A DNA stretch of 64,000 nt from Thermoleophilia bacterium (GTDB lineage: Bacteria > Actinomycetota > Thermoleophilia > RBG-16-64-13): NCBI GenBank assembly GCA_026415615.1, contig JAOAGT010000005.1, positions 185,921 to 249,920 on the forward strand. The letters are read 5' to 3'. The notes below the pieces were generated by a model, which searched no databases, was not told where the DNA came from, and saw only the letters and a program-made list of their open reading frames with translations. Shown in pieces: positions 7,911-16,547 of the stretch; position 1 is the first letter of the stretch; each line of letters begins with the position of its first letter. The position numbers were made by a program, and so were the translations under genes.

Positions 7911-8938
7911 CGGTTGTTGTTGTGGGAGCCACAGGCTTTATCGGCAGCGCGATTACTTGCCATCTTCTTCAGGCTGGGTTTAGGGTACACGCGCTAACCC
8001 GCTCAAGCGCCAAGGCGAAGGCCAGGTTTGCCGAGTTGGGGACCGGCCAGCAAGCTTTGGCCGAGGGCCGGCTCACCTTTGCTGAGGCCGACGTCACCCG
8101 ACCAGACACGCTAGTTGACGCCCTAGGGGCCGCGGCCACGGCGACAGGGGAACCGCGGGGGCTTCAGGCTGTGATACAAGCCTCCCAGTTTGAGGGCGCG
8201 CCCGTGGAGAATCCCCGCCGCGGTCTGACCTATGCCGCAGTGGACTACGGGGGCACGGTCAACCTCCTTGGCGCCCTCACCCAACTATATGGCGTGCCCA
8301 CTGCTAGTCTAGGCGAAACTCGCTTCCCCCAAGACGCTCCCCGGTTTTTCTACCTAAGCGGCATAACCGTTTCCGAAGAGGCCAATGAGCCGTGGAACCA
8401 GGCAAAGTGGCAAGCAGAAAAGGCCATCCGGCAGAGTGGTCTGATGTGGACAATTGTCCGGTGTTGCTGGGCGTATGGCCCGGAAGACCGGGCTCTTAAC
8501 CGCCTCTTGAGCTTTGCGGACCGGCTTCCCTTCTTGCCGGTGTTTGGCTCGGGGAATCAGCCCCTCACTCCAGTGTTTGTGGAGGATGTCGGCCGCTTTT
8601 TTGCGCTGCTGGCGGCCAAGCCTCACCAGGGCCGCGATACCACCTTTGGTCTTGGCGGACCTGACCTGGTAACCATGAACGACTTTCTCCGCTTGGCTCT
8701 TAAGGCCAAGGGCAAGAAGCGCCCCCTCCTGCACATTCCTGCAAGCCTGGGCAAGCTAGCCGGATCCATGGTGCAGTATCTGCCGGGTCGGCCGCTGACT
8801 CCCGCTGCTGTGGAGTTCATGCTGCAGGGCGGAGCAGTAACAAGTGACGACCGGAAGCTGCTTGCCGAACGCTACCCAGAATTCACGCCCACTCGTCTAG
8901 AGGACGGCCTACACTACCTCCGGAAAAGATTTTCCTAA
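7907..8938 (+). CDS. NAD(P)-binding epimerase/NmrA-like protein
   Basis: 343 residues from ATG 7907, which overlaps the stop of the polymerase gene (ATGA) and has GGGAGGT six bases upstream; the longer TTG start at 7892 is unlikely. The N-terminus is a Rossmann fold with GATGFIGSAI (residues about 7-16). The typical YxxxK of classical SDRs is replaced by NQAKWQAEKAI, as in atypical, NDUFA9-like members. Later blocks TIVRCCWAYGPED and TPVFVEDVGRFFALL match the same group. The substrate is unknown; coupling to a LigD gene is curious but may only reflect shared transcription. Confidence 0.75.
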   Translation: MTVVVVGATGFIGSAITCHLLQAGFRVHALTRSSAKAKARFAELGTGQQALAEGRLTFAEADVTRPDTLVDALGAAATATGEPRGLQAVIQASQFEGAPVENPRRGLTYAAVDYGGTVNLLGALTQLYGVPTASLGETRFPQDAPRFFYLSGITVSEEANEPWNQAKWQAEKAIRQSGLMWTIVRCCWAYGPEDRALNRLLSFADRLPFLPVFGSGNQPLTPVFVEDVGRFFALLAAKPHQGRDTTFGLGGPDLVTMNDFLRLALKAKGKKRPLLHIPASLGKLAGSMVQYLPGRPLTPAAVEFMLQGGAVTSDDRKLLAERYPEFTPTRLEDGLHYLRKRFS

Positions 8939-8957
8939 AAGCAGTACAAGAGCATTG

Positions 8958-9914
8958 TTACCCCAGCGCTTCAAATAGTGCGGTGGACAAGTACCTCTCC
9001 GCCGCATCAGGCAGGATTACCACTATGGTTTTGCCGGCAAAGTCGGGGAGGCGGGCGAGGCGCGCGGCGGCTGCCGCCGCCGCGCCGCTTGAAATCCCAC
9101 ACAAGATCCCTTCCTCCCGAGCCAGTCGCCTGGCCATCTCGATAGCCTCTTCGTCTTCGACAGTCTCCACCCGGTCCACGAGGCTAAGGTCTAAATTGGC
9201 TGGAATGAACCCCGCCCCTATACCTTGAATGCCGTGGCGTCCAGGTACCGGCTCCTTACCTGCCAACGTCTGGGAAATAACCGGACTGCCCGCCGGTTCC
9301 ACGGCTACCGAATAAAGAGGCTGGCCTTTTACCCGCTCAAAGAAGCGGGAGATGCCGGTAAGAGTGCCGCCAGTCCCTACGCCCGCTACGAGCACATCCA
9401 CCTGGCCATCCGTGTCCGCCCAAATCTCAGGCCCCGTGGTGGTCTCGTGGATAGCGGGGTTGGCTGGGTTGTTGAACTGATCCGGCTGGTACCACCGCTC
9501 GGGATCCTCGGCAACCAGCTCTTGGGCTCGCCGTACGGCTCCAGCCATTCCTTCCGCCGCAGGGGTAAGCAAGAGATCCGCCCCCAAAAAGCTAAGCACC
9601 TTGCGGCGCTCAAGACTCATGCTTTCGGGCATAACCAAAGTCAGGGAGTAACCCCGGGCCGCGCACACATAGGCAAGAGCGATCCCCGTGTTCCCGCTGG
9701 TTGGCTCGATGATTCGGGTATGAGGTTTGATGAACCCCCTCTTTTCCGCCTCCCAAATCATGGCCGCTCCCACCCGGCACTTAACGGAGTAGGAGGGGTT
9801 TCGTCCTTCGATCTTGGCCAGGACCTGAGCCGCGCCTGGCTCAACCACCCGGTTTAAGCGCACAAGCGGCGTGCGCCCGATCGACAAAGAGTTGTCAGCA
9901 AAAATAGCGGCCAT
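8958..9914 (-). CDS. cysK: Cysteine synthase (O-acetylserine sulfhydrylase)
   Basis: 318 residues. PLP-binding Lys is K45 in [11 protein letters not shown]; the phosphate-binding loop after the substrate Asn is seen in [13 protein letters not shown] and [11 protein letters not shown]-terminal [10 protein letters not shown] and [13 protein letters not shown] complete the CysK pattern. Reaction: O-acetyl-L-serine plus sulfide gives L-cysteine plus acetate. Where most CysK proteins have SVKDR this has SVKCR. GGAGG lies eight bases before the start. It is 63 bases downstream of metY on the same strand, forming a sulfide-assimilation pair. Confidence 0.92.
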   Translation of the reverse strand: MAAIFADNSLSIGRTPLVRLNRVVEPGAAQVLAKIEGRNPSYSVKCRVGAAMIWEAEKRGFIKPHTRIIEPTSGNTGIALAYVCAARGYSLTLVMPESMSLERRKVLSFLGADLLLTPAAEGMAGAVRRAQELVAEDPERWYQPDQFNNPANPAIHETTTGPEIWADTDGQVDVLVAGVGTGGTLTGISRFFERVKGQPLYSVAVEPAGSPVISQTLAGKEPVPGRHGIQGIGAGFIPANLDLSLVDRVETVEDEEAIEMARRLAREEGILCGISSGAAAAAAARLARLPDFAGKTIVVILPDAAERYLSTALFEALG

Positions 9915-9977
9915 TTTCTTCGCCTCCCTGCCCTAAACGCCCCTAGGCTCGCCGTGACACCCCTCGGCTCTCCCCCT

Positions 9978-11378
9978 CTACGCTCTTTGCGCGGCTAGTA
10001 GTGCCTGATCAAGGTCAGCAATGATGTCTTTCACGTCTTCCAGCCCCACCGAAATGCGCACCAAACCGGGAGTCACACCCGCCTTAAGCTGCTCTTCGGG
10101 AGTAAGCTGCTGGTGAGTAGTGCTGGCTGGATGGATTACCAAGGTCCGCGCGTCAAGGATGTTTGCGACGTGCGAGGCAAGTTTCACCGAGTTGATAAAA
10201 CGCTTGCCCGCCTCCACTCCTCCGCGAATCTCAAAGCCAAAGACCGCTCCCGGCCCATACGGGAAGTAGCGGCGCGCGCGCTCGTAGTCCGGATGTCCGG
10301 GCAGCCCAGCATAGTCCACCGAAAGCACCGCCGGGTGCGAGCGCAAAAAGCGCGCCACCTCCAAAGCGTTGGCGGCGTGCTGACGAGCGCGAAGTGGCAG
10401 AGTCTCAAGACCTTGAATAAACAGCCAGGCATTAAACGGCGATAGCGCCGCCCCCAGGTCCCTTAGCAACCCAAGCCTTACCTTGTTTAGATAGGCAAAC
10501 CCCGGTAACACCGCTCTCTCGTGCTTTCCAAAGGTCTCCCAAAAATCCACGCCGTGGTAGGCTGGGTCAGGCCCGCAAATTTCTGGGTACTTGCCAGCCA
10601 CAGACCAATCAAAGTCCCCTTTGTCGACAATCGCTCCCCCGATGGCCGTGCCATGTCCCCCGATTATCTTGGTAAGCGAGTAGACCACGACATCGGCTCC
10701 GTGCTGCATGGGGTCAAATAGCGGCGGCGGAGTCATCGTGTTATCTACGACAAACGGGAGGTTGTGCCTGTGAGCAACCTCAGCAATAGCCTCAAGATCG
10801 TCCACATTTCCCTTGGGATTGCCGATGGCCTCGGTGTAAACAAGGCGAGTGTTTTCGTCGATGGCGCGGGCAAAGTTTTCCGGATCGCGAGAATCGACAA
10901 AGCGGGCTTCAATACCAAAACGTTTGAGAGTATGGCTGAACAGAGTGTGTGTGCCGCCGTATAGCTTGTCGCCGCTAACAAAGTTCTGGCCGCAACAAGT
11001 AATGGCGGCGATGGCATAAAAGATTGCTGCCTGTCCTGAGGCTACCGCTACCGCTCCCGCTGCCCCGTGGAGAGCCGCCAGACGCTTCTCTAGCACCTCC
11101 GTAGTGGGGTTGGAAAGCCGCGTGTAGATGTTACCCGCTTCCCTGAGCGAGAAAAGGGCGGCAGCGTGGTCGGTATCGCGAAATACATAGCTGGTCGTCT
11201 GGTAGATAGGAACTGCCCGAGAAAAAGTCTCTCGGTCAGGGACGTATCCGGCATGTAAGACCAGCGTGTCCGGAGCCTGGCTCTGCCTTGGCCCCGCACC
11301 ACCAGCAGGTGGATTCTCTGCGGGCGGAGTTACCTGTCTTTCTTCCTTATCATCACCTGTGTTTTCTGCAGTTGTCAT
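9978..11378 (-). CDS. metY: O-acetylhomoserine aminocarboxypropyltransferase (sulfhydrylase)
   Basis: 466 residues, slightly longer than the usual 430 because of a Pro/Gly-rich N-terminal tail of about 35 residues. Family blocks: [57 protein letters not shown] and the PLP lysine in [11 protein letters not shown]. It joins sulfide to O-acetylhomoserine to give homocysteine for methionine. The start lies 26 bases inside the end of the upstream HAD-IIA gene, and cysK follows, so the unit handles sulfide incorporation into both amino acids. No SAM riboswitch is visible. Confidence 0.9.
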   Translation of the reverse strand: MTTAENTGDDKEERQVTPPAENPPAGGAGPRQSQAPDTLVLHAGYVPDRETFSRAVPIYQTTSYVFRDTDHAAALFSLREAGNIYTRLSNPTTEVLEKRLAALHGAAGAVAVASGQAAIFYAIAAITCCGQNFVSGDKLYGGTHTLFSHTLKRFGIEARFVDSRDPENFARAIDENTRLVYTEAIGNPKGNVDDLEAIAEVAHRHNLPFVVDNTMTPPPLFDPMQHGADVVVYSLTKIIGGHGTAIGGAIVDKGDFDWSVAGKYPEICGPDPAYHGVDFWETFGKHERAVLPGFAYLNKVRLGLLRDLGAALSPFNAWLFIQGLETLPLRARQHAANALEVARFLRSHPAVLSVDYAGLPGHPDYERARRYFPYGPGAVFGFEIRGGVEAGKRFINSVKLASHVANILDARTLVIHPASTTHQQLTPEEQLKAGVTPGLVRISVGLEDVKDIIADLDQALLAAQRA

Positions 11379-12339
11379 CTTTGCCCCCTACGTCTTGGCT
11401 CGTCTTTCGCTTGGCTCGCGTTTCGCGTCGGCCTGCATGCAACTCATCTAACACGCGGGGCAGCTCACGCAGGTCTTCGATCACGTAGTCTGGGGTCATG
11501 TTGCCATGAAAGTCCCCCGCTTCTTCTTGAGCGCCAACGTCAGCCCGTCCCGTAACCCCGGTCAGAACGAGCACAGTAATCATCCCCGCGCGCTTACCCA
11601 TAAGAACATCTGTCTCCAAGCGATCTCCCACAAAGACCGTCTGGCTAGGCCCAACCCCGGTAACCGTTTCAAGGATATGTGTGAACGCCAACCCCGGCTT
11701 CCCCATCACTTCGGGTTGCCGCTCGGCAGCCGTTGCGACAGCTGCCACCAGCGAGCCAGCGCCGGGCCTTAATCCGGTAGGGGTGGGAAACGTCGCGTCA
11801 GTGTTGGTGGCCACAAACAAAGCCCCTGCTCTAATAGCAGTCTGCGCTGCGCTAAGCGCCTGATAGTCAAACGATCTGTCCATGCCCACTACAACGGCCC
11901 TTGGGCTAGGTAGGTCACGGGAGATTGACTGCTCGCCCGCCCGTTTACTTGGCTGCCCGCTAGCCCATTCGCTTACATGCCTTGCCTCAAACCCGACCTC
12001 GCTGAGTTCACGCAGGAGCCCCTCTTCGCCCACCACCATGACCAAGGCGCCCTCGGGCAATTTCTCGCTAAGCCAGCGAGCAGCTACAAACCCAGACGTG
12101 AACACCCGCTCCACTCCAGCAGGCAGTCCCAACTGTGCAAGTCGCATTGCCACTGTTTCGCGGTGCGCTGTTGAGTTGTTGGTCACATATCTGAGGTCAA
12201 GCCCGCCAGAAACCACCTCCACCAGGACCTCGGGGATGCCCGGAAGAGGAACATTCCCACGCCACACGACCCCGTCCAGGTCCACAGCCACTACCCGCAC
12301 TGGCTCACGCAGTAGATATGCGGCTCGGTTCTTATTCAT
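11353..12339 (-). CDS. HAD-IIA phosphatase, NagD/p-nitrophenylphosphatase type
   Basis: 328 residues from ATG 12339; the frame is open to GTG 12402 but conserved sequence begins at [16 protein letters not shown]. Motif I is DLDGVVW, followed by YVTNNST, the substrate-loop Lys in MGKPG and [17 protein letters not shown] as motif IV, in the order of subclass IIA with a C2 cap in the middle. Members dephosphorylate small phosphoesters such as UMP, phosphoglycolate or glycerol phosphate. About 30 charged residues at the C-terminus overlap metY and are probably unstructured. Confidence 0.82.
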   Translation of the reverse strand: MNKNRAAYLLREPVRVVAVDLDGVVWRGNVPLPGIPEVLVEVVSGGLDLRYVTNNSTAHRETVAMRLAQLGLPAGVERVFTSGFVAARWLSEKLPEGALVMVVGEEGLLRELSEVGFEARHVSEWASGQPSKRAGEQSISRDLPSPRAVVVGMDRSFDYQALSAAQTAIRAGALFVATNTDATFPTPTGLRPGAGSLVAAVATAAERQPEVMGKPGLAFTHILETVTGVGPSQTVFVGDRLETDVLMGKRAGMITVLVLTGVTGRADVGAQEEAGDFHGNMTPDYVIEDLRELPRVLDELHAGRRETRAKRKTSQDVGGKDDNCRKHR

Positions 12340-12403
12340 CGGCAAGTCAAACACCCTAATTACCCAAGCGCTAATCAAGCACCCTGGCCACCCAAGCGCC
12401 ACG

Positions 12404-13627
12404 CTACTTCAGCACTTTCATTTGCTGAAGCACTCTGCCCGGTCCCGTATACACCAGGTCAATCGCAGCGTAGGGACAAACCTCATGACAGCAGTAGCAG
12501 CGAATGCATAGCGAATCGTCCACCTTGGCCACCCGCGCTCCGTGGTCTAAAGAAATAGCCTTGCCGGGACAAGCCTGAACACATGCCCCGCATAGAGTGC
12601 AGCGGCCCACTTGAGGACGCGGAAGCCGGCTAAGTCCGCGCAGAAAGCGCCTTCCCACGGCATCAAGCACCCCCAGGCGGCTAAGTCCGCTTGCTCGGGT
12701 GTAAGGCACAGGCACAGCAAAGTCGCGCACAGCCAGCTCGGCAATAGGTACGCCTAAAGTATCGACATCTCTTGCTTTTCCACTCCAAAGGCCGCGTTCC
12801 TTGGCTCGACTGAGCACCGGCACAGCAGCAGTATCAATGCCCGCTATGCGGCAGCAGGCCACGTCAACCAACACCGGATCTGTTCCCGCCAACAGCACCC
12901 CTAGATGGCGAGGGGTGCCGCTTGTCCCCGGACCTTGTCCCTCCATGGCTAGAATTCCGTCCACAATGGAAAGACGCGGCCGTACAAAAAAAGCCACGTC
13001 TAGCAGCATGTCTGCAAAACGCTGGGGATCAGCAAGCTTGCCGTGATACGCCACTTTGTTTAGGCCGGGTATGACGCCAAAAAGGTTCTTGGTGGCTCCG
13101 GTAAAAATCATGAAATTGTGGGTCTTAAGCTTGGCCAGGTTAATTACCCCATCTACTCGCAAAATGGGGCTCATTACCTCAATGCGCTTGATAAGGTAGC
13201 CGTTCGGACACGGAACGGACTCCCAGTCGGTGTCAAAACAGATTTCAAAGCCGTAGCGCTCGGCCATCTCCAGATAGCCAGCGCGCTTATATACGCGCTC
13301 GATCATAGGCCGCACGTGCACCACCCCAGAGCCTGGGCTTTCGATCACCACGGGATAACCGCCAGCCTCACGCACAGCCACGGCTACCGCTGCCGTAATC
13401 ACAGGGTGGGTGGTCACAGCCTTCTCAGGCGCAACTCCAAACAGCAAGTTGGGCTTGAGGGCTATCCGCTCCCCTGGTTTGACAAAAGCCGCCATCCCGC
13501 CCAGAGGCTCAAGAACCGCGCGTAGAGCCGCTTGTACGGCGGCAAAGTCGTAAGTCTCGCAGCGCACGGCTGCTACCGGCGCACCAGTCTGACCAACCGC
13601 GGCTCGCACCTGCTGCCCTTGCTGCAT
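12404..13627 (-). CDS. DUF362 protein with C-terminal 4Fe-4S ferredoxin domain
   Basis: 407 residues from ATG 13627, preceded by GGGAGGT. The first 300 residues are DUF362 (KPNLLFG, VVIESPGSG, INLAKLKTHNFMIFTGATKNLFG, SIVDGILAMEGQGP). The last 70 carry two four-cysteine clusters, CTLCGACVQACPGKAI and CIRCYCCHEVCPYAAI, each binding a 4Fe-4S centre. The family is widespread in anaerobes and its reaction is unknown; the cluster pair implies electron transfer. First gene of the run leading to metY and cysK. Confidence 0.85.
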   Translation of the reverse strand: MQQGQQVRAAVGQTGAPVAAVRCETYDFAAVQAALRAVLEPLGGMAAFVKPGERIALKPNLLFGVAPEKAVTTHPVITAAVAVAVREAGGYPVVIESPGSGVVHVRPMIERVYKRAGYLEMAERYGFEICFDTDWESVPCPNGYLIKRIEVMSPILRVDGVINLAKLKTHNFMIFTGATKNLFGVIPGLNKVAYHGKLADPQRFADMLLDVAFFVRPRLSIVDGILAMEGQGPGTSGTPRHLGVLLAGTDPVLVDVACCRIAGIDTAAVPVLSRAKERGLWSGKARDVDTLGVPIAELAVRDFAVPVPYTRASGLSRLGVLDAVGRRFLRGLSRLPRPQVGRCTLCGACVQACPGKAISLDHGARVAKVDDSLCIRCYCCHEVCPYAAIDLVYTGPGRVLQQMKVLK

Positions 13628-13795
13628 TGCACCTCCCTTATACAAGTGACTGCTATTCTATCCCGCACGCCCCCAAAGCCGCGAGCGCGCTGAAGTCGCG
13701 AGCACGTGAAGTCACGGCGCGCGTTATACGGTGAGCAAACTTGGGCATGTAGCACGTAGGAATCCGGCAAAGCGTGGCGAGGAGGTCGGCCGATC

Positions 13796-14521
13796 ATGAC
13801 TGCCCAAACGTATGTGACATCATTGCTCGACAAAGTCACTCGAGCTGCAGATACCAAGAGTTTTCGTTTTGCCCGTCCAACGGGCTACACCTTTACGGCC
13901 GGCCAGTTTCTACAGCTCATCTTGTCTACGGAACCCAATCTTGTGCACGCGTTCAGCCACGCAGACTCCCCCACTGAAGCTCACATCGAGGTAACCACAC
14001 GCCTCACCGGATCAGAGTACAAGAACGCGCTGGACGCACTGCCGCTCGGAGCTGAGGTGCAAATCAAGGGGCCTTACGGGAAATTCGTGTTTGCCTACGA
14101 CCGGCCCCGCGTAGCCTTCCTTACCGGCGGAATCGGCATCACCCCTGTGCGCAGCATGCTCAAGTACCTCGTGGATACCGGCGGCGCAGAACGAGTGCCG
14201 GGCCAACAGATTGTACTTTTCTACGGGTCGCGGACCGTGGATGGCATTGTGTACCGCGAGGAGCTTGAGCAGTTTGCCTCGCAGCTTGCCGGTTTCCGCT
14301 TGGTGCACGTAATCAGTCAACCCGAAGCTGGTTGGGAGGGCCACGTTGGCCACATTACAGCTCATCTGATCCGCTCTGAGATTGACTTTGCTTCTACCTG
14401 GACCTACTACGTGGTGGGGCCGCCGGGAATGGTGGCAGCCATGGACAAGGTGTTGGACGAGCTTGGGGTTCCCTCTGAGCAGCGGGTGACCGAGCAGTTT
14501 GCCGGATATGACAATCCCTAA
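13796..14521 (+). CDS. Ferredoxin-NADP reductase-like flavoprotein
   Basis: 241 residues, ATG 13796 with GAGGAGGT nine bases upstream. An N-terminal FAD-binding barrel (YTFTAGQFLQLIL, ending KGPYGKF) is followed by an NAD(P)-binding domain (FLTGGIGITPVRSML, VLFYGSRTVDGIVYREEL, YYVVGPPGMVAAM). There is no 2Fe-2S domain, so it needs an outside electron partner. The flavin-binding stretch normally RxxS followed by SxP reads HAFSHADSP, so the usual Arg is missing. Its last bases overlap the start of the pabB-pabC gene, suggesting one transcript. Confidence 0.8.
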   Translation: MTAQTYVTSLLDKVTRAADTKSFRFARPTGYTFTAGQFLQLILSTEPNLVHAFSHADSPTEAHIEVTTRLTGSEYKNALDALPLGAEVQIKGPYGKFVFAYDRPRVAFLTGGIGITPVRSMLKYLVDTGGAERVPGQQIVLFYGSRTVDGIVYREELEQFASQLAGFRLVHVISQPEAGWEGHVGHITAHLIRSEIDFASTWTYYVVGPPGMVAAMDKVLDELGVPSEQRVTEQFAGYDNP

Positions 14522-16547
14522 CCTGCAAGTAGAGCTACCCCGCTCACCAGGGACGGTCATCCTCCCCGGGGGCGGGACTTGGCTGCGACGGGACAGCTGT
14601 GCTCTTGTGCTTAGCTCTCCTCAGCGTGTACTTACCGCCGCAACCCCCGAGGAAGTGCCTTTAGTTCTTGACCAAGTTGAGTCAGAACAAGAAGCAGGCC
14701 GCTATGTGGCGGGCTACTTGGCATACGAAGCTGGAGCCGCGTTTGGCCTTAAGGTGAGGGCAAGCGAGGCTAGTAACTCTTTGCCCCTGGCGTGGTTTGC
14801 CGTCTACCAACCCCATGACGCAAAGACTATTCCGCCTGAGACCTGGCAGCGCCTGCTGAAGACGCGGGATTTGCAGTCTTTAATCCCGAGCATGGAAGAA
14901 GCGGGCCTTGCCTTGAATGTCACCCGCGACGAATACACCGAGGCCATTGCTCGCGTGCGGGAATACATAGCCGCCGGTGACACTTACCAGATTAACTACA
15001 CGGTGAGAGGCAGATTCTTTCTGGGCCAAAGGCCGATTGGTCCCGCCGAAAGACCCACTGATACCGGCCAAAGGCCGATGGATCCACTGGACTACTTCCT
15101 GGCCCTGCTCGGACGTCAGCCTGTTCCTTACGCCGCATACCTAGACCTGGGAGAAGCTCAGATAATCAGCCTTTCCCCAGAGATGTTCCTTAGGCGCGAG
15201 GGACGCGTGCTCGAAAGCAAGCCTATGAAAGGCACGCGGCCCCGCGGAGCCTCCCACACCGAGGACGTCGCCTTCGCCTATGAGTTGGCCCAGCTAGAAA
15301 AGGAAAGGGCCGAGAACTTGATGATCGTTGACATGGTGCGAAACGATCTGGGACGCGTTTGCCGCGCGGGAAGCGTACACGTACCGGCCCTCTATGTACT
15401 TGAGCCCTACCGCACTGTCTGGCAGATGGTTAGCACCGTTACCGGCGAGGTGAACCCGCGTGCTTCGCTTCGCGACATCATCGCCGCTGTGTTTCCGGGG
15501 GCTTCGATCACCGGCGCTCCCAAGTACCACACCATGGAGCTAATCGCCGAGTTGGAAACCGAGCGCCGCGGCGTGTATACCGGGGCCATAGGACTCTTTC
15601 AGCCTGGCGGGGACTTTACCCTAAGCATAGCCATCCGCACCATCGTGCACCGCAAGGGGCACTGCCTGCTGGGTGTAGGCTCAGGGGTGGTGTGGGACGC
15701 AGTAGCCTCAGCCGAGTTTGAGGAGACTTTGACCAAAGCCTCCTTTGCCTTTGCGCCAAGCAAGCGTGACGAGCACACGCGCCAAGGCACTAGCACGGCA
15801 ATTGCTCACGACTCCTCCCACGCGCCCTCTGACGAGCCCTTTCACGAACCCTTTTACCTCTTTGAAACCCTCCTTCTCCAGGGAACAGATGGGGCTACAG
15901 CTGCTGAGCTAGGCCAAACCGGGCTTGGTCACAAGCTGTCGCCACCGCTTACCCGCTACCTGTTTCTTGAGGACCACTTGGCCCGGATGGCTGCATCGGC
16001 AAGAGACTTCGGCCTATCTTTTGACCAAGACAGGGCCCTTGAGCTTCTAGCCGACCACGCGGCGCGGCAGCAGAAGCCCGAGGTTGTGCGCCTTGTGCTT
16101 GGTGAAGACGGAAGCCTTGAGCTTGTCCCCCGACCTTTCTCGCCGCCTCCCGAATCGGCCATTCTGCTTGTTTCCCCCATCCGCACCGACCCGGATGATC
16201 TTTACCTTAGGCACAAGACCAGTAGGCGTGGCTTCTACAACCGGGAGCACAGGCGAGCCATCGACCAAGGATGCTTCGACGCTCTATTCATCAACCGCCT
16301 TGACCGGGTAACCGAGGGAGCGATCACTAACATCTTTGCTCGTTTTGGCGAGCGTTGGGTAACTCCCCCAGTAAGCGACGGGCTACTCCCCGGCATCTGG
16401 CGAGCGTACTTCCTCAAGCAAACAGGAGCTGAGGAGGCATCTTTGCTCCTCGACGATCTCCTGCGCGCAGATGAACTCGTGGTGGGTAATTCCGTCCGCG
16501 GTGCCGTGCGGGTAAGCCGCCTAGTGGTCGACCCGATTAAGTTTTAA
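14508..16547 (+). CDS. pabB-pabC: Aminodeoxychorismate synthase component I fused to aminodeoxychorismate lyase
   Basis: 679 residues from ATG 14508. Residues about 1-425 are PabB: GDTYQINYTVRGRF, SPEMFLRREG, SKPMKGTRPRG, ENLMIVDMVRNDLGRV, FPGASITGAPK and GVYTGAIGLF, which aminate chorismate using ammonia from PabA. Residues about 445-679 are a class IV PLP lyase (PabC) with LRHKTSRRGFYN, TEGAITNIF and VGNSVRGAVRV, which splits aminodeoxychorismate into pyruvate and p-aminobenzoate for folate. Such fusions are known in several phyla. A short near-repeat insert (GQRP...GQRP, positions 15024-15079) interrupts the PabB part. The 3' end overlaps convergent acnA by 27 bases. Confidence 0.92.
   Translation: MTIPNLQVELPRSPGTVILPGGGTWLRRDSCALVLSSPQRVLTAATPEEVPLVLDQVESEQEAGRYVAGYLAYEAGAAFGLKVRASEASNSLPLAWFAVYQPHDAKTIPPETWQRLLKTRDLQSLIPSMEEAGLALNVTRDEYTEAIARVREYIAAGDTYQINYTVRGRFFLGQRPIGPAERPTDTGQRPMDPLDYFLALLGRQPVPYAAYLDLGEAQIISLSPEMFLRREGRVLESKPMKGTRPRGASHTEDVAFAYELAQLEKERAENLMIVDMVRNDLGRVCRAGSVHVPALYVLEPYRTVWQMVSTVTGEVNPRASLRDIIAAVFPGASITGAPKYHTMELIAELETERRGVYTGAIGLFQPGGDFTLSIAIRTIVHRKGHCLLGVGSGVVWDAVASAEFEETLTKASFAFAPSKRDEHTRQGTSTAIAHDSSHAPSDEPFHEPFYLFETLLLQGTDGATAAELGQTGLGHKLSPPLTRYLFLEDHLARMAASARDFGLSFDQDRALELLADHAARQQKPEVVRLVLGEDGSLELVPRPFSPPPESAILLVSPIRTDPDDLYLRHKTSRRGFYNREHRRAIDQGCFDALFINRLDRVTEGAITNIFARFGERWVTPPVSDGLLPGIWRAYFLKQTGAEEASLLLDDLLRADELVVGNSVRGAVRVSRLVVDPIKF

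Noticed and set aside
9225-9857. 210-codon plus-strand ORF
   Set aside because: Antisense to cysK, which has every family motif.
11882-12511. 209-codon plus-strand ORF rich in Ser/Thr/Arg
   Set aside because: Shadow of the HAD-IIA and DUF362 genes.
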